DNA of 33,279 nt from Rhodobacter sp. (GTDB lineage: Bacteria; Pseudomonadota; Alphaproteobacteria; Rhodobacterales; Rhodobacteraceae). Shown in pieces: positions 7,993 through 15,927 of the stretch. The position numbers and the translations under genes are program-made. Positions within the stretch are counted from its first letter, which is position 1. Each line of letters begins with the position of its first letter. The notes beneath the pieces were generated by a model. That model ran no database searches. It saw only the letters and a program-made list of their open reading frames with translations, and had not been told where the DNA came from. The stretch lies in assembly GCA_022824145.1 (NCBI GenBank), contig JAJEAY010000051.1:1-33279 (forward strand), given 5' to 3'.

Positions 7993-8829
7993 TCATCCCA
8001 CAAACGCCTTCTCGACCACGTATTCGGCAGGAGCGGCATTCGCGCCTTCCCGCAGCCCGAATCCCTCGAGAATCTCTTTCATTTCCGTATTCAGGCTCAT
8101 TGAGCCACAGACCATCGCACGGTCAGTCGCCGCATCGATTCCGTCAATGCCGAGATCTTCGAATAGCGAGCCGTTCCGCAGCAGCGAAGTAATCCGACCC
8201 ATCTTGGGGCTGCTCTCGCGGGTTGTCGTAGGATAGTAGGTCAGTTTCTCGGAGAATCCCTCGCCCAGAAGCTCCTGAAGCAGGTCATCGCCGCGGATGC
8301 TCTCCACTAAGTCGGCGCCGTATTTCAGCTCCGCGACTCTGCGGCAGGTATGGGTCAGTATGATCTGCTCATAATCGTCGTATGTCTGCGGCTCACGAAG
8401 CAGGGACGCGAATGGGGCAATGCCGGTTCCTGAGGCGAAAAACCAGAGCCGCTTTCCCGGAAGAAGCGCGTCGTGAACAAGCGTACCTACAGGTTTGGGT
8501 CGAAGGATTATCGAGTTTCCCGGCTTGATATGCTGCAGCTTTGAGGTCAACGGTCCATTCTGGACCTTGATTGAATAGAACTCCAGTTCGTCATCCCAGG
8601 TCGGCGATGCGATAGAGTAGGCTCGTAGAAGCGGTTTCTGCTTGCCGGTCGCCGGATCCGGGTCACCCATCAGCCCGATCATCACAAACTCGCCTGCCCG
8701 GAACCGCAGAGAGCGGGGACGCGTGGTGCGGAAGCGGAACAGGCTGTCCGTATAGTGCTGCACGTCCGTCACGGTCTGCGCATCCGGCAGGGCAGGGACT
8801 GCTTTTGACGGTTGTCGGGCGATGTTCAT
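7993..8829 (-). CDS. fpr: ferredoxin/flavodoxin-NADP reductase
   Basis: A flavoenzyme that moves electrons between NADPH and ferredoxin or flavodoxin. It has the FNR fold: FRAGEFVMIGL before the FAD motif RAYS (residues 69-72 from this start), GPLTSKLQHIKPGN, and the NADP-binding FASGTGIAPFASLLREP around 127-143. It ends VVEKAFVG, as in bacterial class I Fpr proteins of proteobacteria. About 278 residues from the Met at 8829; in-frame Met codons at 8841 and 8871 would add 4 or 14 residues, and upstream signals do not settle which is used. It lies 70 bp after the DUF934 gene as the last member of the cys operon. It probably supplies reduced ferredoxin to the siroheme sulfite reductase. Confidence 0.9.
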   Translation of the reverse strand: MNIARQPSKAVPALPDAQTVTDVQHYTDSLFRFRTTRPRSLRFRAGEFVMIGLMGDPDPATGKQKPLLRAYSIASPTWDDELEFYSIKVQNGPLTSKLQHIKPGNSIILRPKPVGTLVHDALLPGKRLWFFASGTGIAPFASLLREPQTYDDYEQIILTHTCRRVAELKYGADLVESIRGDDLLQELLGEGFSEKLTYYPTTTRESSPKMGRITSLLRNGSLFEDLGIDGIDAATDRAMVCGSMSLNTEMKEILEGFGLREGANAAPAEYVVEKAFVG

Positions 8830-8899
8830 ATGAATCGTCATGTCCTTACAGGCGCAGCGCGCCGTCCCCATGTAACACTTCGGTTCGTGATCTGTAAGC

Positions 8900-9277
8900 T
8901 CAGGCGCAGGCTTTCAGCCGCGACTGATAGTCGTTGGCGCGCCAGTCCGCACGACGCAGCCACTGCGCCTCAGGTTGGCGCACTGCAAGTTCGTCAGAGA
9001 TCTCCACCTCGTCAAAGCCGACGCGCCGGGCCATGGAATACTGGTCCGCAATGACATGGCCATGCGCACGGAGCCGACCGCCGTACCCCATGAGACGCAG
9101 ACGCCTTGCGATAGTGAATCCCCGTCCGTCGGAAAAACTGGGGAATTCCACGCGGATCATCTCTGCCTTTCCGATCGCTGCTCTGCATTCAGCCGGATCG
9201 GCATCAGGCGGCATATCCAGAATGTCACCGTTCCAGTCTTCTGCTTCGAAACCCGTGTCCCTGACGATCACGCTCAT
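8900..9277 (-). CDS. DUF934 family protein of the cys operon
   Basis: 125 residues matching the DUF934 family, small cytosolic proteins almost always encoded beside sulfite reductase and CysH in proteobacteria. Visible family features are VEFPSFSDGRGFTIARRLR (about 44-62), the GYGGRLRAHGHVIADQY segment and the FDEVEIS stretch. Its biochemical role is not established; the conserved neighbourhood points to assembly of, or electron delivery to, the sulfite reductase. It is separated from cysH by 61 bp and from fpr by about 70 bp, all on one strand. A GGGAGAAGGGAATG ribosome-binding region precedes the start. Confidence 0.88.
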   Translation of the reverse strand: MSVIVRDTGFEAEDWNGDILDMPPDADPAECRAAIGKAEMIRVEFPSFSDGRGFTIARRLRLMGYGGRLRAHGHVIADQYSMARRVGFDEVEISDELAVRQPEAQWLRRADWRANDYQSRLKACA

Positions 9278-9338
9278 TCCCTTCTCCCATTAACAGGGTG
9301 GCTTTTCTGCAGCCGCGGCAAATCCACACGATTCCATT

Positions 9339-10097
9339 TCAAGGCTGGCCACCGGACAGGCCGGGAGCATTCACAAAATGAATGCCGCATTCAGTTTTGG
9401 TCTGGCCGCGCCAGCGGCCGGCGCGGACACCCTCTTCCAAGCCCACCGCATCCGTGCAGGGCAGGCAGCCTATTGAAGGATATCCTCTGGTGGCAAGTGG
9501 GTGTCGTGGAAGGCCGTTGCTGTCGATGTAGTCTTGCACGTTCTGCTGGTTCCAGTAAGCCAGTGGATTGATCTTGATCCGCAGGCCGTTTTCGCATTCG
9601 AAATGTTCCAGTTCCAGCCGGGTCCCTCCCTGATACCGCTTTCGGCCGGTGATCCATGCGTCAAACGGCTGAAGCGCGGCCTGCAGTGGTTCGGTTTTGC
9701 GCAGCCTGCAGCAGGCGTCCGGGTCAAACAGGTGGAGGATTCCATCTGGATCCCTTAGGAAAGTCTGTTCGCGGTCGGGATGGATCGTCCGCACATCCGC
9801 AAGCCGAAGCTGCTCGCATAATTCGCGCTGGTAAACGAGGGTTTCGGGAAAGTGCATTCCGGTGTCGATGAAAAGGACAGGTGTGGTACGGTCCAGGATC
9901 GAGACCATGTGAAGAAGCACTACGGACTCAGCGCCGAATGAACTTACAAGCGCTGTGTGGCCCACGAGCGGGTCAGAAAGCGCGTGCTCAACCACGGAAA
10001 CCGCACTGTGGTGGCGGAAGCGGCGATTGAGTTTCGTCGTGCGCTCGGCAACCGTGGCGGGAGGAGATTCAAGCGGCACGGGCACGCTCCTCGCCAT
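9339..10097 (-). CDS. cysH: assimilatory APS/PAPS reductase, iron-sulfur type
   Basis: 252 residues. It reduces the activated sulfate (adenylyl- or phosphoadenylyl-sulfate) to sulfite. The PP-loop-like SSFGAESVVLLHM lies at 52-64 and LFIDTGMHFPET at 75-86. Four cysteines for a 4Fe-4S cluster are present (Cys129, Cys130, Cys211, Cys214), with the C-terminal catalytic cysteine in ECGIH (Cys237). The CC...CxxC cluster indicates the APS-using subtype rather than the E. coli PAPS enzyme. The start overlaps the end of cysI by 29 bp; a GTG at 10079 would begin VPLESP and is a plausible alternative start. The gene is co-transcribed with cysI, DUF934 and fpr. Confidence 0.93.
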   Translation of the reverse strand: MARSVPVPLESPPATVAERTTKLNRRFRHHSAVSVVEHALSDPLVGHTALVSSFGAESVVLLHMVSILDRTTPVLFIDTGMHFPETLVYQRELCEQLRLADVRTIHPDREQTFLRDPDGILHLFDPDACCRLRKTEPLQAALQPFDAWITGRKRYQGGTRLELEHFECENGLRIKINPLAYWNQQNVQDYIDSNGLPRHPLATRGYPSIGCLPCTDAVGLEEGVRAGRWRGQTKTECGIHFVNAPGLSGGQP

Positions 10098-11733
10098 ACA
10101 GCGCTGTTTTGAACGGCGCGAGGCCTACCCGTCGGTAGGTCTGCAGGAAGGTCTCGTCCGCGGACTCCCTCAGGTCGAGATAGGCGAACACAAGACGCTC
10201 CACCGCAGGTACGATCTGGTCGCTGGAAAATCCCGGTCCGGCACGTTCTCCGATCACAGCATCTTCAGTTCCGTCGCCTCCCAGCGTGATCTGGTAATTC
10301 TCCACGCCGGCGCGGTCGAGGCCGAGTATTCCGATATGGCCGACATGGTGGTGCCCGCAGGCGTTGATGCAGCCCGATATCTTGATTTTGAGCGGACCTA
10401 TGTCGTGCTCAAGCTTCAGTTCGTCAAAGCGGCTGGCGATCCATTGAGCGACAGGAATTGAACGCGCGGTCGCTAGTGCGCAATAGTCCATGCCAGGGCA
10501 GGCAATGATGTCCGAAACAAGTCCGACATTTGCAGTCGCCAGCCCGGCGTCCTTTAGCCGGTGGTGGATTTCCGGCAGGAGCGATTTGTGGACATGTGGC
10601 AGGATGATGTTCTGCTCGTGGCTGACGCGGAGCTCGCCATATCCGCATTCATCGGCGATATCCGCCAGAATGCGCATCTGCGAGGCGGTGGCGTCGCCTG
10701 GGGTCGCTCCGTGGGATTTGAGCGAAACCGTCACAATCGCATGATCGGGATCCCTGTGCTTCGCAAGGTTTGTGTCCGTCCACGCACGGAACACAGGATC
10801 GCTGAACCTCGCGGCCTCAAATTGCGTGACAGGAGCTTGCGTTAAAGCTGGCGTTGCGAACTGGGCCGTGATGCCAGCGAGCAGTTTCTGATCGACTCCG
10901 GAAAACAGCGGGCGCAGTTCGGTGAAACGCTTCTCGACAAGCTCGCGGACCCTGCCGAGTCCTTCTTCGTGAACGGCGATCTTGATACGCGCCTTGTACT
11001 TGTTGTCACGGCGTCCGAGCAGGTTATAGGTGCTGACTATCGCCTCCACATAAGGCAGAAGATCGGCTTTCGGCAGAAACTCGCGGATCACCTTGCCGAT
11101 CATGGGCGTTCGGCCCAGACCTCCGCCGACAATGACCTGGAATCCGGTTTCCCCGCCGCGGCGGACGATGCGAAGCCCGATGTCATGCGCTTTGGTGACC
11201 GCCCGGTCCGCCGTGGCCCCGGTCACCGCAATCTTGAATTTGCGCGGGAGGAACTGGAACTCCGGGTGATCGGTGGACCACTGCCGAAGAAGCTCGGCAT
11301 AGGGCCTCGGATCCTCGAGCTCATCAGCTGCCGCGCCCGCGAAATGGTCGGCGGTTACGTTGCGGATCGTGTTTCCCGATGTCTGGACAGCGTGCATTCC
11401 GACATCGGCCAGGGCGCTCAGCATGTCAGGCACGTCGCGCAGCTTCGGCCAGTTGAACTGAATGTTCTGTCGTGTCGTGAAATGGCCGTAGCCTCTGTCC
11501 CAGCGTTCGGCGATCATCGCCAACTGCCGCATCTGCACCGCGCTCAGCGTTCCGTAGGGAATTGCGACACGCAGCATGTAGGCGTGAAGCTGCAGGTACA
11601 CGCCGTTCATCAGGCGCAGCGGCTTGAACTCGTCTTCGGTCAGGGAACCGTCGATTCGGCGCTCGACCTGCGCGCGGAACTGGTCGACGCGCTCGCGCAC
11701 GAAGGCTTCATCAAATTCATTGTATCGATACAT
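10069..11733 (-). CDS. cysI: siroheme nitrite/sulfite reductase (assimilatory sulfite reductase)
   Basis: 554 residues. It catalyses six-electron reduction of sulfite to sulfide with siroheme and a 4Fe-4S cluster. The cluster/siroheme cysteines are Cys412 and Cys418 (CPGMDYC) and Cys455 and Cys459 (CINACGHHH). The two half-domains each carry the ferrite-reductase pattern: YGHFTTRQNIQFNW near residue 100 and GELRVSHEQNIILP near 370. No flavoprotein CysJ is nearby, so electrons probably come from ferredoxin via the fpr product. The ATG overlaps the DUF2849 stop by one base (TGATG), indicating translational coupling. The 3' end overlaps cysH. The single alternative is a nitrite reductase, but the neighbours argue for sulfite. 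Confidence 0.92.
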   Translation of the reverse strand: MYRYNEFDEAFVRERVDQFRAQVERRIDGSLTEDEFKPLRLMNGVYLQLHAYMLRVAIPYGTLSAVQMRQLAMIAERWDRGYGHFTTRQNIQFNWPKLRDVPDMLSALADVGMHAVQTSGNTIRNVTADHFAGAAADELEDPRPYAELLRQWSTDHPEFQFLPRKFKIAVTGATADRAVTKAHDIGLRIVRRGGETGFQVIVGGGLGRTPMIGKVIREFLPKADLLPYVEAIVSTYNLLGRRDNKYKARIKIAVHEEGLGRVRELVEKRFTELRPLFSGVDQKLLAGITAQFATPALTQAPVTQFEAARFSDPVFRAWTDTNLAKHRDPDHAIVTVSLKSHGATPGDATASQMRILADIADECGYGELRVSHEQNIILPHVHKSLLPEIHHRLKDAGLATANVGLVSDIIACPGMDYCALATARSIPVAQWIASRFDELKLEHDIGPLKIKISGCINACGHHHVGHIGILGLDRAGVENYQITLGGDGTEDAVIGERAGPGFSSDQIVPAVERLVFAYLDLRESADETFLQTYRRVGLAPFKTALYGEERARAA

Positions 11734-12035
11734 CAGTTCAGCTCTACCTGCTTGCCATGTCTGTAGTTGGAAGGCCCTCTTGTCCGGAGGGATTCCCGGA
11801 AGTGCACAGGAGTCGGCCCGCCAGACGTTGAGGCGGCGTCAGCGAGGTACGGTCCGACGACTTCGTCGGAGCGCCGTTCCGCATCGAGAAGGCGAATCTG
11901 TGCATGAGCCTCATCCTCGATCAGTTCGGCTTCGCAGTGATGCCGGGTCCAGAGGTCGTCGGCGGTCAGGTAAACAACGTCACCCTCCAAAAGGGCGTTC
12001 GCTGTAATGACTTTCGGAGTGAAGATCCGTGGCAT
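11733..12035 (-). CDS. DUF2849 family protein, first gene of the cys operon
   Basis: 100 residues from the Met at 12035, which begins MPRIFTPKVITANALLEGDVVYLT, the family-like N-terminus; upstream in-frame ATG codons would add up to 20 unlikely residues. DUF2849 proteins are small, acidic in the middle (the RHHCEAELIEDEAHAQ region), and are found almost only before siroheme sulfite reductase genes in alphaproteobacteria. The function is unproven. The stop overlaps the cysI start by one base. In related genomes a cysG gene often precedes this one; here the upstream neighbour is the divergent Lrp regulator. Confidence 0.85.
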   Translation of the reverse strand: MPRIFTPKVITANALLEGDVVYLTADDLWTRHHCEAELIEDEAHAQIRLLDAERRSDEVVGPYLADAASTSGGPTPVHFRESLRTRGPSNYRHGKQVELN

Positions 12036-12098
12036 GGCCGCTATCTCCTGTTCCTGTTCGGTTCCGGACAGGCGCATATGCGCTCTCATGGTCAAATA

Positions 12099-12113
12099 TA
12101 GGAAAATTTCCTA
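12099..12113. promoter_or_regulatory. Lrp/AsnC-type operator candidate
   Basis: TAGGAAA-A-TTTCCTA has 7-bp arms around one base and a total length of 15 bp. It fits 12 of 15 positions of the E. coli Lrp consensus (YAGHAWATTWTDCTR). It lies in the 170-bp divergent region between the cys operon and a gene for an Lrp/AsnC regulator. A further weak repeat, GTATT-N7-AATAC, occurs at 12146-12162. The region is AT-rich, as promoters are. The likely role is control of the cys operon and autoregulation. Confidence 0.55.
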
Positions 12114-12205
12114 CAGAATTGCCATTGCTTACCAAAGAAAAGAAAGTATTCTCCAAAAATACGAATCAACAGGAACATTTGTTTCGATCATGAAAGGAAG
12201 CGCAG

Positions 12206-12667
12206 ATGGCAGTCCGTCTGGACGCGATGGATCGGAAAATCCTTTCGGCGCTCCAGCGCGACGCTGGCATGTCGCTTGATGGAATCGCTCAGGAAGTGGG
12301 GTCGTCAAAAACCCCGGTCTGGAACCGCATCCGCAGGCTGCGAGAGGCGGGAGTGATCCAGCGGCAGACAGTCATCCTCGATGCCGAGGCTCTGGGTTTC
12401 GAAGCATGTTTCTTTGTACTGGTAAGGACGGCTGAGCACGAAGCGGGGTGGCAGGAGCGGTTTCTGGAAGCTGTGAAAGCACGGCCGGAAGTGATGGAAG
12501 CGCATCGGCTGGCGGGCGACATAGACTACGTTCTGAAGGTCCGAGTTCCGAATGCGCGGGCTTACGACGCGTTCTACCAGGCTCTGATTTCGGAGGTGAA
12601 GATCTACAACGTTACGGCACTGCTTTCGATGGAAGAGATCAAGTCGACGACGATGCTGCCCCTTTGA
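12206..12667 (+). CDS. Lrp/AsnC family transcriptional regulator, probable cys operon regulator
   Basis: 153 residues, the standard length. An N-terminal winged HTH (about residues 5-55) carries LDAMDRKILSALQRDAGMSL and SSKTPVWNRIRRLREAGVI. A C-terminal RAM/AsnC effector-binding domain (about 65-145) carries MEAHRLAGDIDYVLKVRVPNARAYD. Members form octamers and respond to amino acids. The position divergent from the sulfate assimilation operon is conserved in Rhodobacterales, so control by cysteine or a sulfur metabolite is a reasonable inference. An AAGGAAG ribosome binding site sits close before the ATG; a second ATG at 12190 is out of frame. Convergent with the P450 gene, leaving 99 bp. Confidence 0.92.
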   Translation: MAVRLDAMDRKILSALQRDAGMSLDGIAQEVGSSKTPVWNRIRRLREAGVIQRQTVILDAEALGFEACFFVLVRTAEHEAGWQERFLEAVKARPEVMEAHRLAGDIDYVLKVRVPNARAYDAFYQALISEVKIYNVTALLSMEEIKSTTMLPL

Positions 12668-12668
12668 G

Positions 12669-12687
12669 GTTCCCGGCGTTGCCGGAA
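12669..12687. terminator. short hairpin between convergent genes
   Basis: TTCC(C)GGC-GTT-GCCGGAA forms a 7-bp stem with one bulged base, just after the regulator stop and before the P450 stop. No T-run follows on either strand, so an intrinsic terminator is only a weak possibility. Confidence 0.25.
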
Positions 12688-12766
12688 TCAGCCAACGTTT
12701 CGAATTCCGCGAAAACACGGGTCGCTCCGAGAATCCGGTCAGAGCGGGATGGCAGGCTGTCCGAGG

Positions 12767-13981
12767 TCAGTTCGGTGCGACAGCCAGGCGCTTCAGGCCG
12801 TGGAAATGGTAAAGGTTGGCGTATCGCGCCGGTTCGGCAAGCCTAAGGCGGGGAAGGCGGGCGAAGAGGGTTCTGAACGCGACGCGCAGTTCGAGACGAG
12901 CCAGCGGAGCGCCGACGCAGAAATGAATGCCCGCGCCTAGCGCCAATTGCCTGTTGGGCATGCGCCCGGGGTCGAAGCATCCGGGTCGGGAAAACTCGGC
13001 GGGATCCCTGTTTGCTGCAGCCAGCAGGCACGCCACTTCGTCTCCGCGCCGGAACCGATGGCCGAACGCTTCGGCGTCATCGTAGGCGAACCGGGTGAAC
13101 ATGTGCAGAGGCGGATCATGCCGCATGATCTCCTCTACCGTGGCTTCGATGGATTCTTCGAACAGCCATGCCGGATCCGGCCCTCGGCTGGCGAGCGCCC
13201 TGACGCCGTTGCCCAGCGTATGCACGGTCGCTTCGTGGCCCGCGTTCAGAAGTAGAATGCAGTTCGAGATGAGTTCTTCGGAGGAAAGTCTGTCCCCGGC
13301 CTCTTCGCTTGCGATCAGATGTGTGATCAGATCGTCAGAAGGGTTGGAGCGGCGCTCGTCGACATAACTGCGCAGGAAGGCACTGAATTCGCTGGCCGCC
13401 AATGCTGCAGCATCCTCAATGCCGCGGTCGCGGCGGGCTTGATACATTGCGACCATGGCGTTCGACCACTTCAGCAGCTGCGGCGCCATTTCCTCCGGAA
13501 CGCCAAGAAGGCGGGCGATGACAATGACCGGAATCAGGGAACAGTAGGCAGGGAGCAGGTCGAATTCGGTGTCCGGGAAACCGTCGATCAGCCGATTGCA
13601 CAGCGATTCGATTTCAGGTTCCATCTCATTGATCCGCCGGGATGTGAAGGCCCGCAGGACAAGCCCACGCAGACGGGTATGGCGCGGGGGTTCGGCCTGA
13701 ATGAGCGAATGGGCCTCAACTGCGTGGAACGGCTCGGTATGGGAAGGCGGGGCGACAGCCATTTCTGAAGGCTCTTCCCGTCCGAAGCGCCGGTCCCGAA
13801 GGAAGAAGCCGGTCGCTTCAAAGGTCGTGGTCGCCGGCAGCCCGTAGTCCTCCCAATAGACAAGCGGCCCGAGCTGCCGAGCCCTGTCGTAGAAGGGATA
13901 GGGGTTCTGGACGAAGTCCGGATCCGTAGGGGACTGCCGCACATGCGGCAGGTTTCCGGCGCGGTTACCGAGTCTCTCCAC
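12767..13981 (-). CDS. cytochrome P450
   Basis: 404 residues, soluble bacterial class I size, with no membrane anchor. The heme-binding motif is LGAGIHFCVG (348-357) with the thiolate Cys355; the usual first Phe is Leu. The ExxR motif is EIMR (284-287), and the I-helix oxygen-activation motif is AGHEAT (247-252). In most P450s the residue after the acid is Thr; here it is Ala251, which may alter proton delivery, although this variant occurs in other proteobacterial P450s. Its start is 33 bp from the end of mmsB, so it is probably the last gene of the valine degradation operon. No ferredoxin or reductase gene is beside it. The substrate is unknown. Confidence 0.92.
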   Translation of the reverse strand: MERLGNRAGNLPHVRQSPTDPDFVQNPYPFYDRARQLGPLVYWEDYGLPATTTFEATGFFLRDRRFGREEPSEMAVAPPSHTEPFHAVEAHSLIQAEPPRHTRLRGLVLRAFTSRRINEMEPEIESLCNRLIDGFPDTEFDLLPAYCSLIPVIVIARLLGVPEEMAPQLLKWSNAMVAMYQARRDRGIEDAAALAASEFSAFLRSYVDERRSNPSDDLITHLIASEEAGDRLSSEELISNCILLLNAGHEATVHTLGNGVRALASRGPDPAWLFEESIEATVEEIMRHDPPLHMFTRFAYDDAEAFGHRFRRGDEVACLLAAANRDPAEFSRPGCFDPGRMPNRQLALGAGIHFCVGAPLARLELRVAFRTLFARLPRLRLAEPARYANLYHFHGLKRLAVAPN

Positions 13982-14014
13982 CTTTGCGTCTCCAGATGAT
14001 CCCCATGTTTCAGC

Positions 14015-14890
14015 CTAGGATTCGCGAGACCGGGCCTCAAAGCGCGGAAGCATGGCCGAAAAGTCCCGCCCGGCGCCATCTTCGTTCTCTACAAAGCTTC
14101 GGTAGAGTTCGGTCGCAGCCATGCCCATCGGCGTGTCAGCGCCGGCAGCCGCTGCCGCCAGCTGGCTGAGCCGGAGATCCTTGAGCATCAGGTCTGCTGA
14201 GAATCCTGGCCGGTAATCGTTATCGGACGGCGAGTTTGGCCCAATTCCAGGGGCCGGGCAATAGGCGTTCATTGACCAGCTGTAGCCGGAAGACGTGCTG
14301 ACCACATCGAACATCGCCTTCCTGTCCAAACCCAGCCTGTCTGCTAGGGCAAAAGCCTCGCAGGTAGCGATCATCGTGACTCCCAGGATCATGTTGTTGC
14401 AGATCTTCGCTGCCTGGCCGTTGCCCGGGCCACCGCAATGCACGGCCTTCTGGCCCATGATGTCAAAGATCGGCTTTGCTTTTCTGAATGCCAGTTCGCT
14501 TCCTCCGGCCATGAACGTAAGCGTTCCCGCAGCCGCTCCGCCTGTACCGCCCGAAACGGGTGCGTCTACGGGCAGCAGTCCGGCCGCTTCCGCATCTGCC
14601 GCCACGGCGCGGGCGCTTTCGACATCGACAGTGGAACAGTCGACGAAGCATGTACCTGCACTTGCCGCGGGTATGGCTTCGGCTGCGACAGTGCGCAGGG
14701 TCCGGCCATCAGGAAGCATGGTAATGACCGTTTCGGCTCCGATAACCGCTTCGGCAATGCTGACAGCCGCGAAGACGCCGTCTGGCACCGGCGCAACGAT
14801 GTCGAAGCCCCGGACTTCCAGCCCCGCCGCAGCCAGGTTACCTGCCATGGGGCTGCCCATGTTGCCGAGACCGATGAATGCTATGCTCAT
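14015..14890 (-). CDS. mmsB: 3-hydroxyisobutyrate dehydrogenase
   Basis: 291 residues from the Met at 14890 (MSIAFIGLGNMGSPMAG). It oxidises 3-hydroxyisobutyrate to methylmalonate semialdehyde with NAD in valine breakdown. Features are the Rossmann GLGNMG at 8-13, FVDCSTVD at 82-89, the substrate-binding DAPVSGGTGGA at 109-119, and the catalytic Lys162 in GNGQAAKICNN. The start codon overlaps the hydrolase stop by 4 bp (ATGA), so an upstream extension in the same frame was not accepted. The C-terminal part is all-helical as in the family. Operon order (dehydrogenase, hydrolase, this gene) follows the pathway. Confidence 0.93.
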   Translation of the reverse strand: MSIAFIGLGNMGSPMAGNLAAAGLEVRGFDIVAPVPDGVFAAVSIAEAVIGAETVITMLPDGRTLRTVAAEAIPAASAGTCFVDCSTVDVESARAVAADAEAAGLLPVDAPVSGGTGGAAAGTLTFMAGGSELAFRKAKPIFDIMGQKAVHCGGPGNGQAAKICNNMILGVTMIATCEAFALADRLGLDRKAMFDVVSTSSGYSWSMNAYCPAPGIGPNSPSDNDYRPGFSADLMLKDLRLSQLAAAAAGADTPMGMAATELYRSFVENEDGAGRDFSAMLPRFEARSRES

Positions 14891-15927
14891 GGTGTTTCCT
14901 CCAAGGTCAGTTCGGCGTCGCCGAGAGGCGCCAGCATGGCGGACACGTCGCTCCGCGTAACCGATTCCGGACTGTGCTTCCACTTTGGACGGCGGTCCTT
15001 GTCGATGATCTGCGCGCGGATTCCCTCGATGAAGTCGCCATATTCAGATGCGCGTGAGGTGAAGCGGTATTCCTGCCTCAGCGCATTTTGGATCGTAGGG
15101 GCCGTGCGCACGCGGTTCAGGAGCTCCAATGCACACGCCATGGAAAGCGGCGAGTTACGGCTCATGGCCTTCGCGGCGCCGGTGGCGATGCAACAGGCCG
15201 ACGCATTCACGCGATCGAGAATCCCGGCTAGAGAGATCTCCGAGAACAAGCTGTCAATCTCCGATTGCGTAGCAGCCAGCGGTGTTTCAGGCGCTGGACA
15301 TGCTGCGGATTCGATCGCGGCCAGATCATTGGAGTCTTCGAGATCCGAGACTAGGGATGGCCATGAGTCCTCAGGAATGTAGAGGTCAGCGAATCCGGCG
15401 CGGATCGCATCGCCCGGACCCATCCGCGCCGAGGTGAGCGCAAGGTATTCCCCCATCCGTCCCGGGGCCGTCGCAAGGATCAGCGAGCCGCCAACGTCGG
15501 GAATCAGGCCAATGCCGCATTCGGGCATCGCAACCCGGCTGGTGTTTCCAACGATGCGTCGGCTGGCGTGACAGCCCAGTCCAACGCCTCCACCCATTAC
15601 GAATCCCTGCATGAAACTCACGATGGGCTTTGTGAATTGGGCGAGCTGCGCGTTCAGCCGGTATTCGTCGCGCCAGAATCTGCGTCCGTACTCAAAGTCG
15701 CCGCGTCTGCCAGCGCTGTAAAGATCCGCGATATCGCCCCCTGCGCAGAAAGCCTTTTCTCCCTCAGCATCAATGATCACCAGCCCGACGTTTCCGTCAG
15801 TTGCCCAATCTTCCAGTGCCGCGCCAATCGCGGGAATCATCTGATGGGTCAGGGCATTCAGCGCTTTGGGGCGGCTGATCGTGATTCGGCCCGCCCGGCC
15901 GACAACGCGGATATCGATCCCGCTCAT
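14887..15927 (-). CDS. 3-hydroxyisobutyryl-CoA hydrolase (ECH_2 family)
   Basis: 346 residues, crotonase fold. It hydrolyses 3-hydroxyisobutyryl-CoA to free 3-hydroxyisobutyrate, the CoA-releasing step of valine catabolism. The CoA/oxyanion-hole segments are KAFCAGGDIADLY (about 58-70) and GFVMGGGVGLGCHASRRI (about 109-126). MPECGIGLIPDVGG (about 134-147) carries the catalytic glutamate region typical of hydrolases rather than plain hydratases. The long C-terminal extension (about 200-346) also marks the ECH_2 group. It overlaps both neighbours by 4 bp (ATGA), so it is translationally coupled to the acyl-CoA dehydrogenase and mmsB. A separate enoyl-CoA hydratase for the preceding step is not in the window. 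Confidence 0.88.
   Translation of the reverse strand: MSGIDIRVVGRAGRITISRPKALNALTHQMIPAIGAALEDWATDGNVGLVIIDAEGEKAFCAGGDIADLYSAGRRGDFEYGRRFWRDEYRLNAQLAQFTKPIVSFMQGFVMGGGVGLGCHASRRIVGNTSRVAMPECGIGLIPDVGGSLILATAPGRMGEYLALTSARMGPGDAIRAGFADLYIPEDSWPSLVSDLEDSNDLAAIESAACPAPETPLAATQSEIDSLFSEISLAGILDRVNASACCIATGAAKAMSRNSPLSMACALELLNRVRTAPTIQNALRQEYRFTSRASEYGDFIEGIRAQIIDKDRRPKWKHSPESVTRSDVSAMLAPLGDAELTLEETP

Noticed and set aside
14891-14983. Upstream extension of mmsB by 31 residues
   Set aside because: The family starts at MSIAFIGLGNMG, and the ATGA overlap with the hydrolase stop supports the later start.
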